This document shows positions 45,489-58,772 of a stretch of DNA of 64,000 nt, piece after piece; the first letter of the stretch is position 1; the number at the start of each line of letters is the position of its first letter. Below the pieces are notes generated by a model. That model was given only the letters and a program-made list of their open reading frames with translations. It did no database searches and was not told the DNA's origin. The stretch spans positions 5,750,249-5,814,248 of the forward strand of contig NZ_CP038799.1 in assembly GCF_012223425.1 (NCBI RefSeq). Direction: 5' to 3'. The stretch is from Mycolicibacterium frederiksbergense. GTDB lineage: Bacteria > Actinomycetota > Actinomycetes > Mycobacteriales > Mycobacteriaceae. The position numbers and the translations under genes are program-made.

Positions 45489-46544
45489 ATGCCGCGGATG
45501 TCTGCGGTGATCCGGGCGTTCTGCGCAGTCCTCGCGCTGCTGCTCACCGGCGCCCTGACGAGCCTGGCCGCTCCGGCCTGGGCCTGCGGGTGCGGGGCCT
45601 ACATCCCCGACCGGGCCGGCGCGACCGTCGTCGACGAACGGGCGCTGATCGCGTGGGATGGCAGCACCGAGGACATCCTGATGTCCTTCGGTGTCAGCGG
45701 GGGCTCGGAACGGGCCGCCTGGGTGATGCCGGTGCCGTCGGCGGCCCGGGTGACCCTCGGTGACAACGCGGTGTTCGACGATCTCGCCGCGCTGACCGCG
45801 CCGCGCATCGAGTACCGCGACAGCTGGTGGCCGACCTTCAGCTGGCTGACCCACGGCACCGCCGGCGCACCGGAGGGTGCGGGCGGCCGCCCGCCGGGTG
45901 GGGTCAGCGTGCTCGCCACCCAGCGCATCGGCCCGTTCGAGGTGACCCGGCTGGCCGGTGACAGTTCGGCGGCCCTGGCGGCCTGGCTGGGCGACAACGG
46001 TTTCCCGCAGCCGGCCACGCTGGACGACAACCTGGCGCCCTATGTGGAGCAGGGCTGGGAGATCGTCGCCATCCAGCTCGCCGCGGACGGCACCGGCTCG
46101 TTGACCGGCACGCTGCAGCCGCTGCGGCTGTCCTTCGCCTCCGACACGGTGGTCTACCCGATGCGGTTGTCGCGGGCGGCCACCGTGCCGCAGTCCGTGG
46201 AGCTGTCGGTGCTGGCCGAGCACCGGATGGATCCGAGCGCCGTGCCGGTCGCCGGCACCGAGCCGACATTGCGCTACGCCGGGCGCCTCGGCGAGCAGAC
46301 GGCGCCGACCGCGCTCGCGCCCTACCTGACGGCCGGCACCTTCCTGACGAGTTGGACCGACCTCATCGGCGAACCCGCACGGATCGACCACGACTACGTG
46401 TTCACCCAGGCCGAGCGCGACACGACGTATCAACAGGTCATCTACCGCACCCGTGAGCGCGGTGACCTCACCGGCGCACTGATCCTGGCCGTCGTGGTGA
46501 CCGCGACGTTCCTGGTGCTGCGCCGGGTGCGTCAGGCCAGGTAG
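45489..46544 (+). CDS. DUF2330 exported protein
   Basis: 351 aa from the ATG behind GAGGAG. Signal peptide (VIRAFCAVLALLLTGALTSLAAPAWA) followed directly by CGCGAYIPDRAG, the cysteine motif of DUF2330. AWVMPVPSAARVTLGD is also family-typical, and one C-terminal helix (GALILAVVVTATFLVL) anchors it. Function unknown. Its 3' end overlaps pyrF tail-to-tail by 13 bases. Confidence 0.88.
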   Translation: MPRMSAVIRAFCAVLALLLTGALTSLAAPAWACGCGAYIPDRAGATVVDERALIAWDGSTEDILMSFGVSGGSERAAWVMPVPSAARVTLGDNAVFDDLAALTAPRIEYRDSWWPTFSWLTHGTAGAPEGAGGRPPGGVSVLATQRIGPFEVTRLAGDSSAALAAWLGDNGFPQPATLDDNLAPYVEQGWEIVAIQLAADGTGSLTGTLQPLRLSFASDTVVYPMRLSRAATVPQSVELSVLAEHRMDPSAVPVAGTEPTLRYAGRLGEQTAPTALAPYLTAGTFLTSWTDLIGEPARIDHDYVFTQAERDTTYQQVIYRTRERGDLTGALILAVVVTATFLVLRRVRQAR

Positions 46545-47328
46545 GCGACCTGGTCGCGGAGCACCGCCGCGGCGGCCCGCAACGCACCGATATCGGGCCC
46601 GGCGCGCAGGATCTCGCGGGACACCGCGGGTAGCACCCGGCTGCCCAGCCGCCCGAGATCCTCGGCACGCCCGCCCTGGGCGCCCACCCCGGGCGCCAGC
46701 ACCGGGCCATCGAGTGCATCCAGATCCGGCAGCACCTCCAGGGTCGCCCCGATCACCACTCCCACGGAACCGGTTGCCGTGGAACGGTTCTCGGCGCCGG
46801 CGGCGTCGACGATGGACTGCGCGACGGTACGCCCGTCCACGGTTGCGCGCTGCACACTCGCGCCCTCGGGGTTCGATGTCGCCGCCAGCACGAACACACC
46901 GCGCCCGTGTGCCGCGGCGACGTCCAGCAGCGGTCGCAACGATTCGAAGCCCAGGTACGGCGAGGCGGTGACCGCATCGGCGGCCAGCGTCGACTCCCCC
47001 GCCCAGGCCTGGGCATAGGCGGCCATCGTGGAGCCGATATCACCGCGTTTGGCATCGGCAAGCACCAGCACGCCGGCCTCCTGCAGCCCCGCGATCGTCT
47101 GCTCAAGGACCGCGAACCCGGCCGAGCCGTAGGCCTCGAAAAAGGCCACCTGCGGCTTGACGATCGCGAAATCGGCGAAGGCCTGCACGCAGATCTCACT
47201 GAACGCGCGCAGCCCCGAGACATCCACGGGCAGGCCCCACGACGACAGCAGTTCGGGGTGCGGGTCGATACCGGGACACAACGGCCCCCTGGCGGCGACG
47301 GCGTCGGCCAGGCGCTCCCCGAAGCCCG

Positions 47329-47332
<4 letters not shown>
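46532..47332 (-). CDS. pyrF: orotidine 5'-phosphate decarboxylase
   Basis: 266 aa, the long mycobacterial/Myxococcus-type PyrF. LCPGIDPHPELL, VKPQVAFFEAYG, LADAKRGDIGSTM (catalytic Asp-x-Lys-xx-Asp) and VLAPGVGAQGG. Last step to UMP. The GTG start overlaps the carB stop (GTGA). Confidence 0.96.
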
Positions 47333-50675
<3,343 letters not shown>

Positions 50676-50676
<1 letters not shown>

Positions 50677-51818
50677 TACTTGCTCTCCCCGGACAGAAGG
50701 TCGATGAACTGGTCGAACAGGTACTCGGCGTCGCGCGGGCCGGCGGCCGCCTCGGGGTGGTATTGCACCGAGAAGGCACGTCCGTCAACGAGTTTGATGC
50801 CCTCCACGGTGCCGTCGTTGGCGCAGGTATGGCTGACGATGCCGCGGCCGAACGGGGTGTCGAACTCCTCGCCGGCCTCGCCTTCCAGCGCGAACCCGTG
50901 GTTCTGGGCGGTGATGGCGACATTGCCGGTGACGTGATCTATCACCGGGATGTTGATACCGCGGTGCCCGAAGGTCATCTTGTAGGTGGACCGGCCGAGC
51001 GCCCGGCCCAGGATCTGGTTGCCGAAGCAGATGCCGAACAACGGGATTCCGGCGCCGAGCACCTGCCGGGTGACCGCCACGATGTGGTCGGCGGTGGCCG
51101 GGTCACCGGGCCCGTTGGACAGGAACACCCCGTCGGGCTTCAGTTCGGCGATCTCGTCGAAGGTGGTCGCCGAGGGCAGCACGTGACTGCGCACCCCGCG
51201 GCGGGCGAAGTTGCGCGGCGTGTTGGTCTTGATGCCGAGGTCGATGGCGGCGACCGTGAAGCGGTGCTGGCCTTCGGCTTCGACCGTGTAGCGGGAGTCG
51301 GTGCTGACCTGGCCGGCCAGATCGGCCCCGAGCATCGAGGGCTGGCTGCGCACCCGGTCCACGAGGGTGGCCACATCTTCCGCATCGGACAGGCTGGCCC
51401 CGGAGAACACCCCGGCCTTCATCGAACCCGCGGTGCGCAGATGCCGCACCACGGCGCGGGTGTCGATGCCCGCGATGCCGACGACGCCCTGACGCACCAG
51501 CTCGTCGTCGAGGGTGCCGGTGGCGCGCCAGTTCGAGGCTCGCGGCGAGGGGTCGCGCACCGCGTATCCAGCTACCCAGATCTTGTCGCCGCGGCTCTCG
51601 CCGTCCTCACCGTTCCATCCGGTGTTGCCGATCTGCGGAGCCGTGGCCACCACGATCTGGCCGTGATAGCTCGGATCGGTCAGCGTCTCCTGGTAACCGG
51701 ACATCCCGGTGGAGAACACCGCCTCACCGAGGGTCTGACCGATCGCGCCGAACGGCGTACCGGTGAAGACCCGGCCGTCCTCCAGAACCAACAGGGCGCG
51801 CTTCTCGCTGGCCATCAC
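50676..51818 (-). CDS. carA: carbamoyl-phosphate synthase small (glutaminase) subunit
   Basis: 380 aa. The N-terminal CPSase domain (VFTGTPFGAIGQTLGEAVFS) is followed by a class I glutamine amidotransferase with FGICFGNQILGRALG (nucleophilic Cys). HRGINIPVID and QYHPEAAAGPRD (His/Glu) complete the site. It supplies ammonia to CarB. Its ATG overlaps the upstream membrane-protein gene by 4 bases. Confidence 0.98.
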
Positions 51819-52318
51819 ACGTCCTCCTCATTGACCCATTTACTGATTTCACCGCGGTCATCGGCGCGGAAGCCGGTGTCGATCTCGATGCCCGAGGGCA
51901 GTTTCCATCGGACGGCGAGGATGCCCTCGAAGGTCAGCGCCTTGCCGGCGATGGCGCGCTCGCTGCGCACCGCCACGATGGACTCGTCGGGGATCCAGAT
52001 CGGTCCGATACCGGTGCGCTGCACCATGATCCCCTCGGGATACCGGGTCAGCACCGCCTTGGCACGGAATCCCAGCGCCGCCGCGGCCACTTTGTCGTTC
52101 CAGTGCGGAGCGATGGTACTGCCGACGTAGAGCCCCTTGGTGGGTCCGGTGAGCACCGGCCCGACGGAGTCGGGAAGCGGGGGCAGGTTGCCGATCAGTT
52201 CGACCTGGCGGGCCATCCGGTTGCGCCAGCCGGTGACCAGCCTGCGGACGAAGAACCCGATCAGCAGAGCGATGACGGCCGCCACCACCAGCGATCCGAT
52301 CAGGGTCTGGTCGTTCAT
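51815..52318 (-). CDS. membrane-anchored protein of the pyrimidine operon (Rv1382-like)
   Basis: 167 aa. One N-terminal helix (LIGSLVVAAVIALLIGFFV), then a soluble domain (GLYVGSTIAPHWNDKVAAAA, GIGPIWIPDESIVAVRSE, GILAVRWKLPSGIEIDTGF). It sits between pyrC and carA with 4-base overlaps on both sides, the same place as Rv1382 in M. tuberculosis. Function unknown; the coupling suggests a link to the operon rather than chance. Confidence 0.85.
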   Translation of the reverse strand: MNDQTLIGSLVVAAVIALLIGFFVRRLVTGWRNRMARQVELIGNLPPLPDSVGPVLTGPTKGLYVGSTIAPHWNDKVAAAALGFRAKAVLTRYPEGIMVQRTGIGPIWIPDESIVAVRSERAIAGKALTFEGILAVRWKLPSGIEIDTGFRADDRGEISKWVNEEDV

Positions 52319-53643
52319 GCTGTGCCGCTTCCCCGGGTCGCTGCGCTCCAGCCCTCCGACGCGGACACCCCGCCACGCGCGGTGATCTTGCCCCGCAACA
52401 AGGTCAGCGTCACCGTCGCCGGCAGTTCCATCGACTCGAACGGGGTGTTGTCCGAGCGGCTGGCCAGCTTCGATCCGGTGACCGTCCAGGTGGTTTCGGG
52501 GTCGACGACAGTGAGATTGGCGGGCTCCCCCACCTCCAGCGGGCGGCCCTGATCCGGCAGACCGACGATCGCTGCCGGAGCCTCGCTCATCACCCTGGCG
52601 ACATCGCGCCAGGTCAGCAGACCGGGATTCACCATGGTGGCGACGACCACCGACAGAGCGGTCTCCAGCCCCAGCATGCCCGGACGCGCGTTGGCGAACT
52701 CGCAGCACTTCTCCTGCTCGGCGTGCGGCGCGTGATCGGTGGCGACACAATCGATGACGCCCTCGGCGAGCGCGCGCCGCAGCGCCTCGACATCGCTGGC
52801 CTCGCGCAGCGGCGGGTTGACGCGGTTGCGACCGTCGTAGCTGCTCAGCCGGGCATCGTCGAGCAGCAGGTGGTGCGGTGTGACCTCCGCGGTGATCGAA
52901 ATGCCTTGCGCCTTTGCCCATTTCAGCAGCTCGACAGTGCCGGCCGTGGACGCGTGGCAGATGTGTACCCGGGCACCGGCATCGCGGGCCAGGATCGCGT
53001 CGCGCGCGACGATGGATTCCTCGGCCGAACGCGGCCAGCCGGCCAGGCCGAGTTTGGCGGCGTTGGGCCCTTCGTGAGCGACGGCACCGACGGTGAGCCG
53101 CGGTTCTTCGGCGTGCTGGGCGATGAGCACGCCGAGTCCGCCGGCGTACTCCAGCGCGCGCCGCATGATGAGCGGGTCGTGCACGCAGATGCCGTCATCG
53201 GAGAACATCCGGACCTGACCCGCGCCGGCGGCCATCAGGCCCATCTCGGTGAGTTGTTTGCCGTCCAGACCCACGGTGACCGCCCCGACCGGGTGCACGT
53301 CGACCAGGCCGACCTGCTGGCCGCGGTGCCACACGTGGTCGGTGACCACCGGGCTGTCGGCAACCGGGTCGGTGTTGGCCATCGCGAACACCGCGGTGTA
53401 GCCGCCGAGCGCGGCTGCCGCCGAGCCGGTTTCGATGTCCTCGGCGTACTCGCGGCCCGGTTCGCGCAGGTGGGTGTGCAGATCGACGAAACCGGGCAGC
53501 AGGATCTGGCCGACCGCATCGATGACCTCGGCATTCCCGGACTCGATAGCGGAGCCGATCTCGGCGATCTGGCCGTCGGCGATACGCACATCGACGGGAT
53601 CGCCCTCACCGTAGAGCCGTACGCCCTTGATCAGGACCGTCAT
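52315..53643 (-). CDS. pyrC: dihydroorotase
   Basis: 442 aa amidohydrolase. FVDLHTHLREPGREYAEDIE has the HxH metal motif, HICHASTAGTVELL the second His and CVATDHAPHAEQEK the catalytic Asp. Cyclises carbamoyl aspartate to dihydroorotate. Type I class, as in other actinobacteria. The ATG overlaps the pyrB stop by 4 bases. Confidence 0.97.
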   Translation of the reverse strand: MTVLIKGVRLYGEGDPVDVRIADGQIAEIGSAIESGNAEVIDAVGQILLPGFVDLHTHLREPGREYAEDIETGSAAAALGGYTAVFAMANTDPVADSPVVTDHVWHRGQQVGLVDVHPVGAVTVGLDGKQLTEMGLMAAGAGQVRMFSDDGICVHDPLIMRRALEYAGGLGVLIAQHAEEPRLTVGAVAHEGPNAAKLGLAGWPRSAEESIVARDAILARDAGARVHICHASTAGTVELLKWAKAQGISITAEVTPHHLLLDDARLSSYDGRNRVNPPLREASDVEALRRALAEGVIDCVATDHAPHAEQEKCCEFANARPGMLGLETALSVVVATMVNPGLLTWRDVARVMSEAPAAIVGLPDQGRPLEVGEPANLTVVDPETTWTVTGSKLASRSDNTPFESMELPATVTLTLLRGKITARGGVSASEGWSAATRGSGTA

Positions 53644-54611
53644 GCCGTCACCGCAACCTCTCCGGACCCGGCGCCGACCAGCAGGTGGAACAGCACCGCC
53701 ATCCGTACGTGAACTCCGTTGGAAACCTGTTGCAGCACCGCTGATTGTGATGAATCCGCCACCGAGTACGCGATCTCCATACCGCGCAGCATCGGGCCCG
53801 GGTGCAGCACCACCGCGTGCTCGGCGAGCTTGGCCTGCCGCTTCTCCGAAAGTCCGTAGAGCACCGAGTACTCCCGCGCCGACGGAAAGAAACCGCCGTT
53901 CATCCGTTCGGCCTGCACCCGGAGCATCAGCACCGCGTCCGCGGCGGGCAGTTCGGCGTCCAGATCGTGGGACACCGTCACCGGCCATCCGGCCACGCCG
54001 ACCGGCAGCAGGGTGGGCGGGGCGACCAGCACCACCTCGGCGCCCAGTGTGGCGAGCAGTTCGACATTGGAACGCGCCACCCGGCTGTGCAGCACGTCGC
54101 CGACGATCACCACGCGCCTGCCCTCGATGGAGCCGAGACGCTGGCGCAGTGTCAGCGCGTCGAGCAGCGCCTGGGTGGGGTGCTCGTGGGTGCCGTCGCC
54201 GGCATTGATGACGCTCGGTCCCCCGCTTGTCCCCGGAACAGCGCCGTCCTCCCGCGTCCACTCGGAGAGTTGTTGGGCCGCACCGGAAGCCGGGTGCCGA
54301 ATGATCAGCGCGTCGGCTCCGGCGGCCCGCAGGGTCAGCGCGGTGTCGCGCAGCGATTCGCCCTTGACCACCGATGAGCCCGAAGCGCTGACGTTGATGA
54401 CGTCGGCACTCATCCACTTACCCGCGACCTCGAACGACACCCGGGTCCGGGTGGAGTTCTCGTAGAACATGGTGATGATGGTGCGACCGCGCAGGGTCGG
54501 CAACTTCTTGACCTCACGCCCGAGCAGCGCCTCGCGGAAGCGGTCGGCGTCATCGAGCAGGGCGACCGCCTCATCGCGCGACAGGTCGGCTGCCGCCAAC
54601 AGATGTTTCAC
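53640..54611 (-). CDS. pyrB: aspartate carbamoyltransferase catalytic chain
   Basis: 323 aa. MFYENSTRTRVSFEVAGKWM is the carbamoyl-phosphate STRTR motif; GDGTHEHPTQALLDALTL and VVLHPGPMLRGMEI are conserved. No pyrI regulatory chain nearby. GTG start 31 bases after pyrR. Confidence 0.98.
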   Translation of the reverse strand: MKHLLAAADLSRDEAVALLDDADRFREALLGREVKKLPTLRGRTIITMFYENSTRTRVSFEVAGKWMSADVINVSASGSSVVKGESLRDTALTLRAAGADALIIRHPASGAAQQLSEWTREDGAVPGTSGGPSVINAGDGTHEHPTQALLDALTLRQRLGSIEGRRVVIVGDVLHSRVARSNVELLATLGAEVVLVAPPTLLPVGVAGWPVTVSHDLDAELPAADAVLMLRVQAERMNGGFFPSAREYSVLYGLSEKRQAKLAEHAVVLHPGPMLRGMEIAYSVADSSQSAVLQQVSNGVHVRMAVLFHLLVGAGSGEVAVTA

Positions 54612-54642
54612 CGCGTTCGTCCGTTCTTCGCGCAAGCGCTCA

Positions 54643-55224
54643 TCACCGCAGGGGTCCCCCTCTGGGCGCGATCTTGACTCCGTCATATCCGTCGGGCTCC
54701 TGCAGGCGCACCTTGACGTTCTCGGCGCGCGAGGTGGGCACGTTCTTGCCGACATAGTCGGCGCGGACCGGCAACTCCCGGTGGCCGCGGTCGACCAGCA
54801 CCGCCAACTGCACGATGCGGGGCCGCCCGATATCACGCAGCGCATCCAGCGCCGAGCGCACCGAACGCCCGGAATAGAGCACGTCGTCGACGAGGATCAC
54901 CAGGGCTCCGTCGATACCGCCGGCCGGGATGGAGGTCGACTCCAGCGGCCGCGGTGGTTTGGAGTTCAGGTCGTCGCGGTAGAGCGTGATGTCCAGCGCG
55001 CCGTGCGGCAGCGCGATATCGGCGAATTCCTTGACCTTCTCGGCGAGCCTGGCCGCCAACGTCACACCGCGGGTGGGGATGCCCAACAACACGACGCGCG
55101 GGGCATCCGGCGCGTCGAGCGCGGTCTTCTCGATGATCTGGTGCGCGATGCGCGAGATCGTCCGGCTCACATCGGCGGCGGACATCAATTCCCGGTCGGG
55201 ACTGTCAGGGTTTGCGGCAGCCAC
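54643..55224 (-). CDS. pyrR: PyrR, pyrimidine operon regulator/uracil phosphoribosyltransferase
   Basis: 193 aa. PRPP motif LVILVDDVLYSGRSVRSAL and LLGIPTRGVTLAARL. PyrR binds pyr mRNA in response to UMP/UTP; in mycobacteria it is thought to control translation. First gene of pyrR-B-C-x-carA-carB-pyrF. The GTG at 55224 has AGGAGG 13 bases upstream, which is long, so an ATG inside RELMSAADV (14th codon) is possible. The leader upstream is only about 60-80 bases. Confidence 0.96.
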   Translation of the reverse strand: MAAANPDSPDRELMSAADVSRTISRIAHQIIEKTALDAPDAPRVVLLGIPTRGVTLAARLAEKVKEFADIALPHGALDITLYRDDLNSKPPRPLESTSIPAGGIDGALVILVDDVLYSGRSVRSALDALRDIGRPRIVQLAVLVDRGHRELPVRADYVGKNVPTSRAENVKVRLQEPDGYDGVKIAPRGGPLR

Positions 55225-55289
55225 GAGTAAACCCGGACCTCCTTCTCCGCCTCTCGGGACGGATCGTTAAAGGACGTCGAACTGCCGGT

Positions 55290-55295
55290 TACTTT
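55290..55295 (+). promoter_or_regulatory. -10 element of the serine hydrolase gene (leaderless GTG)
   Basis: TACTTT (TANNNT) is followed by AGCAGG and then GTG at 55302, so the transcript would begin at the GTG. This fixes the start, which otherwise could be an upstream in-frame codon at 55212. Confidence 0.6.
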
Positions 55296-55301
55296 AGCAG
55301 G

Positions 55302-56504
55302 GTGAACCTCGACAACAATCGCGCCTCCATCTCCGAGGCCATCGACGGAGGCCTGCTGGCCGGCGCCGTCACCATGGTCTGGCATGCCGGGCAGGTGGTG
55401 CAGGTCAACGAGCTGGGCCACCGCGATATCGAGGCCCGGCTGCCGATGCAGCGTGACACGATCTTCCGCATCGCCTCGATGAGCAAACCGGTCACCGTGG
55501 CGGCGGCGATGACACTGGCCGAAGAGGGACTGTTCGGGCTCGACGACCCGGTGGCTCGGTGGCTGCCGGAGATCGCCGAGCTGCGGGTACTGATCGAGCC
55601 GCGCAGCGCGCTGGACGACACCACCGGCCTGCGCCGTCCCATCACGTTCGACGATCTGATGACCCACCGCGCCGGCTTCGCCTACCCGTTCTCCATCACC
55701 GGTCCGCTCGCCAAGGCCTACGGGAGGCTGTCGTTCCGGCAGAACGAGCAGCGCTGGCTCACCGAACTGGCCCAGTTGCCGCTGGCGCACCAGCCCGGGT
55801 CCCGGATCACCTACAGTCACGGCACCGATGTGCTGGGTATCGCGATCTCCCGGATCGCGGGCAAGCCGCTGCACCAACTGCTCGCCGAGCGCATCTTCGA
55901 GCCACTGGGCATGTCCGACACCGGTTTTGCACTCAGCCTGGCACAGCGACGCCGAATGGCCACCATGTACGGGCTTGGCGCGGACGAGACGTTGAAAGAT
56001 GACGTGATGGGCCCCCCGGCGTTGACGCCTCCCGAATTCTGTGCCGGCGGTGCGGGTTTGATGTCGACGGCCGACGACTATCTGACGTTCGCCCGGATGC
56101 TGCTGGGCGAGGGCACGGTGGACGGGGTGCGGGTGTTGTCCCCGGAGTCGGTGCGGCTGATGCGCACCGACCGGCTGACCGCCGAGCAGAAGGATCAGAA
56201 CTTCCTGGGGGTGCCGTTCTGGATCGGCCGTGGTTTCGGTCTGAGCATGTCGGTGGTCACCGATCCCTCCCAGTCCGAACGGTTCTTCGGTCCGGGCGGT
56301 CTCGGTACGTTCGGCTGGCCCGGCGCCTTCGGCACCTGGTGGCAGGCCGACCCGGCCAATGACGTCATCGTGCTGTATCTGATCCAGAACTATCCGGACC
56401 TGACCGCCGACATCGCGCAGGTCGCCGGGAACACGTCGATGGCCAAACTGCGGATGGCACAACCGAAATTCGTCCGGCGCACGTATCAGGCACTGGGCGT
56501 TTAG
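55302..56504 (+). CDS. beta-lactamase-fold serine hydrolase (class C/esterase type)
   Basis: 400 aa. SxxK motif SMSK (Ser59-Lys62), Tyr motif TYSHG in place of YxN, and GGLGTFGWPGAFGTWW in the KTG region. No signal peptide, so it is more likely a cytoplasmic esterase of the LipD/LipL/LipT-like mycobacterial group than a resistance enzyme. Divergent from pyrR; the next gene starts 2 bases after its stop. Confidence 0.9.
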   Translation: MNLDNNRASISEAIDGGLLAGAVTMVWHAGQVVQVNELGHRDIEARLPMQRDTIFRIASMSKPVTVAAAMTLAEEGLFGLDDPVARWLPEIAELRVLIEPRSALDDTTGLRRPITFDDLMTHRAGFAYPFSITGPLAKAYGRLSFRQNEQRWLTELAQLPLAHQPGSRITYSHGTDVLGIAISRIAGKPLHQLLAERIFEPLGMSDTGFALSLAQRRRMATMYGLGADETLKDDVMGPPALTPPEFCAGGAGLMSTADDYLTFARMLLGEGTVDGVRVLSPESVRLMRTDRLTAEQKDQNFLGVPFWIGRGFGLSMSVVTDPSQSERFFGPGGLGTFGWPGAFGTWWQADPANDVIVLYLIQNYPDLTADIAQVAGNTSMAKLRMAQPKFVRRTYQALGV

Positions 56505-56506
56505 GG

Positions 56507-57148
56507 GTGCCAGGGCGCAAGGCGGCAGAAGCGGACTGGACCGTCTTTCCCGGCAAGGGACTCGGAAAACTCGAATTCGGCATGTCGGGGGCGCAGGTGG
56601 ACGCGCTGTCCGATACGTACGGCGTCATTACCGGGCGAATGAATGACCTTGTCCCCGACGACATTCTGCGCGACACCCTGGAGGCGTTCGGCGACGCAAT
56701 GAGCGAGGACGAAAAACGCGACTTCATCGCGGCGTACGAGGACAACGCCCCTACCGCTGACAGTGTGACCGAAACCCGTGGCAACCCCGGCCTCGTTCTG
56801 AGTTACCGGGCCGACCGACTTGTCGAGATCATGCCGGCCATATTGCAGCGCCCACTGTTTGTCGATGGCAAGGACATATTCGCGCTGCGCGAGCTGGAGC
56901 CACTGGCGCTGCTGGAGCGGCTCAATGCACGCCCCGGACGCTACGCCGGTACGGAGGCGGCGTTCGACAACCTCGCCATCTCGGTGGACGGGTTCTGCGT
57001 CACCGACATGGCTACCGGTGTGCGCACGCTCGACGAGACCGACGAGCGTTTTCTGCAGCGCACGGTGGTCCTGCGGTCAAGCCCCTATCTGCCTGCGCAA
57101 GAGGTGGATCGGTTCATTCTCCATTCGGTGACCGACAGCCCTCGCTAG
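56507..57148 (+). CDS. hypothetical protein
   Basis: 213 aa, GTG start two bases after the serine hydrolase stop, so co-transcribed. GKGLGKLEFGMSGAQVDAL near the N-terminus resembles the GLG-x-GMs-x-xqV opening of small proteins often found near toxin/immunity or metabolic genes, but I cannot assign a family. No membrane segment or metal motif. Acidic overall (DDILRDTLEAFGDAMSEDEK). Convergent with the 13E12 gene. Confidence 0.75.
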   Translation: MPGRKAAEADWTVFPGKGLGKLEFGMSGAQVDALSDTYGVITGRMNDLVPDDILRDTLEAFGDAMSEDEKRDFIAAYEDNAPTADSVTETRGNPGLVLSYRADRLVEIMPAILQRPLFVDGKDIFALRELEPLALLERLNARPGRYAGTEAAFDNLAISVDGFCVTDMATGVRTLDETDERFLQRTVVLRSSPYLPAQEVDRFILHSVTDSPR

Positions 57149-57176
57149 TCACCGCCGAGCTCGACGCATCAAGAGC

Positions 57177-58769
57177 TCAGCCATCCTCGTCGGAATCGGT
57201 TGGTGGGAGGAGTTCTTCGGGGTGGAAGTGGTGGTTGAGGGTGTCGCCGCCGGTGTTCATCAGTGGTGGTGGGTGCCAGTGCACGCGGCCGGTGACGGGG
57301 TCGATGGTGTTGGTCCAGCCCAGTTCGGCGAGCAGGTTGTCCGGTCCGCAGCCCAGCCCGAGGTCGGGTGCGTCGGTGAGTCCGCCGTTGTTCCAGCTGG
57401 GGTTGGCGTGGTGGGCCTGGCAGCGGCATGCTGCTTGGGTGCAGCCGGGCCGGGTGCAGCCGCGGTCGCGGTGGTAGAGCAGCAGGCGTTGGGCTTTGGT
57501 GGCCAAGCGTTTGGAGCGGCCCATGTAGAGCGGTTCGGCGGTGTGGTGCCGGTAGACGATCAGGTAGTGGTGGGCGTGTTCGGCCAGCCGGATCAGATCA
57601 CGCATGGGCATCAGGGTGCCCGCTCCGGTGACCGCGATCCCGGCAGCGGCTTCGAGTTCTTTGAGGGTGGTGGAGACGACCACGGAGACGGGCAGCCCGT
57701 TGTGCTGACCGAGGCGTTTGGAGGCCAGGGTGTCGCGTAGGACGGCCTTGATGGCGTCGTGGTTGCGTTGGGACTGAGTGCGCGGGTCGCGCAGAAATTC
57801 GTCGAGGTCCCATGTCACCGGTGGCCCGGCATCCCCGGGCACCTCCGGCTCGGTCTCGGGTTCGGGCTCAACCTCCGGCTCGGCCTCTGCTGATCCGGCC
57901 TCTACCTCTGCTTCTGTCTCTGTCTCACCCTCGAACCCGCACTCAACCTCGGATTCGAAGTCGAACTCGGGTTCGGTGTCGGTGTCGGGTTCGGCGGGAT
58001 CGTCTTCGAGCGGGTTGGGCACCGGATTGTATTGCGGCACGGCGTCGTCGGGGTTGTTGATCCCGGGGCGTGCCCAGACCTCCAGGATGGTGCGTAGGTA
58101 GGCGGCGAACTCCGCATCCACCCAACCCGACACTTTGGCCATGCCGTCGACGTCCTGGGCGCTGATGCTCAGCCCGCGCCGGTGAGGCGCCAGGTCGGGG
58201 CCATCACCGTCAGGGTTGAGCAGACCCAGCGCGTGATCGGCGGCCTTCTGCAACGTTTCAGGGGTATTGATGGCGGCGATGTCCACCAACGTGGCTTCCA
58301 GCTGCCCGCGCGCGGTGGCGTCCAGGCGAGCCGAGGCCTTGTTCAGCGTGGTCCGGATGATCGCGATATGCCCGGTGGTGATCATGCCGGCGGCCAGCGC
58401 TGCCGCGCACGCCACCAGCACCGGTTCCAGGACCTCACCGGTCATGGTGTGCCGGGGCCCGAGGTCGCGGGCCGCGGCGATGCGCCGTCCGGCTTCGGTG
58501 GCGCTGAGGCGGTCGCGGGTGGCCAGCACATCGGTCCAGGTTTTCCCGCCGATCTCATGCGCGGTGGCCCGGTCCATCAGCGCGGCCAGGATCCGGTGAT
58601 CCACCGCGGTATCGGCGCGGGCCTGCTGCTCCCGCTCGGACAACAATCCCAGCAACTCCGCGGTGTCGAACATCGTGAAATCGGCGTCCAGCAGCGCCTT
58701 GACCGACGCGGCACGGTCGGACAGTGCGTGTTGCACCGCGTCCCGACCGCCGGCCACATCACTGTTCAT
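57177..58769 (-). CDS. 13E12-type DUF222/HNH endonuclease domain protein
   Basis: 530 aa from the ATG at 58769. An N-terminal DUF222 helical domain (about 1-260) is followed by an acidic Glu/Pro spacer (PAEPDTDTEPEFDFESEVE), then a C-terminal HNH nuclease: RDRGCTRPGCTQAACRCQAH and HANPSWNNGG. This is the 13E12 repeat family found in many copies in mycobacteria; several M. tuberculosis members are DNA-damage inducible. A LexA-like box overlaps its -10 element. Role in DNA repair or mobile elements unproven. Confidence 0.92.
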   Translation of the reverse strand: MNSDVAGGRDAVQHALSDRAASVKALLDADFTMFDTAELLGLLSEREQQARADTAVDHRILAALMDRATAHEIGGKTWTDVLATRDRLSATEAGRRIAAARDLGPRHTMTGEVLEPVLVACAAALAAGMITTGHIAIIRTTLNKASARLDATARGQLEATLVDIAAINTPETLQKAADHALGLLNPDGDGPDLAPHRRGLSISAQDVDGMAKVSGWVDAEFAAYLRTILEVWARPGINNPDDAVPQYNPVPNPLEDDPAEPDTDTEPEFDFESEVECGFEGETETEAEVEAGSAEAEPEVEPEPETEPEVPGDAGPPVTWDLDEFLRDPRTQSQRNHDAIKAVLRDTLASKRLGQHNGLPVSVVVSTTLKELEAAAGIAVTGAGTLMPMRDLIRLAEHAHHYLIVYRHHTAEPLYMGRSKRLATKAQRLLLYHRDRGCTRPGCTQAACRCQAHHANPSWNNGGLTDAPDLGLGCGPDNLLAELGWTNTIDPVTGRVHWHPPPLMNTGGDTLNHHFHPEELLPPTDSDEDG

Positions 58770-58772
58770 GAC

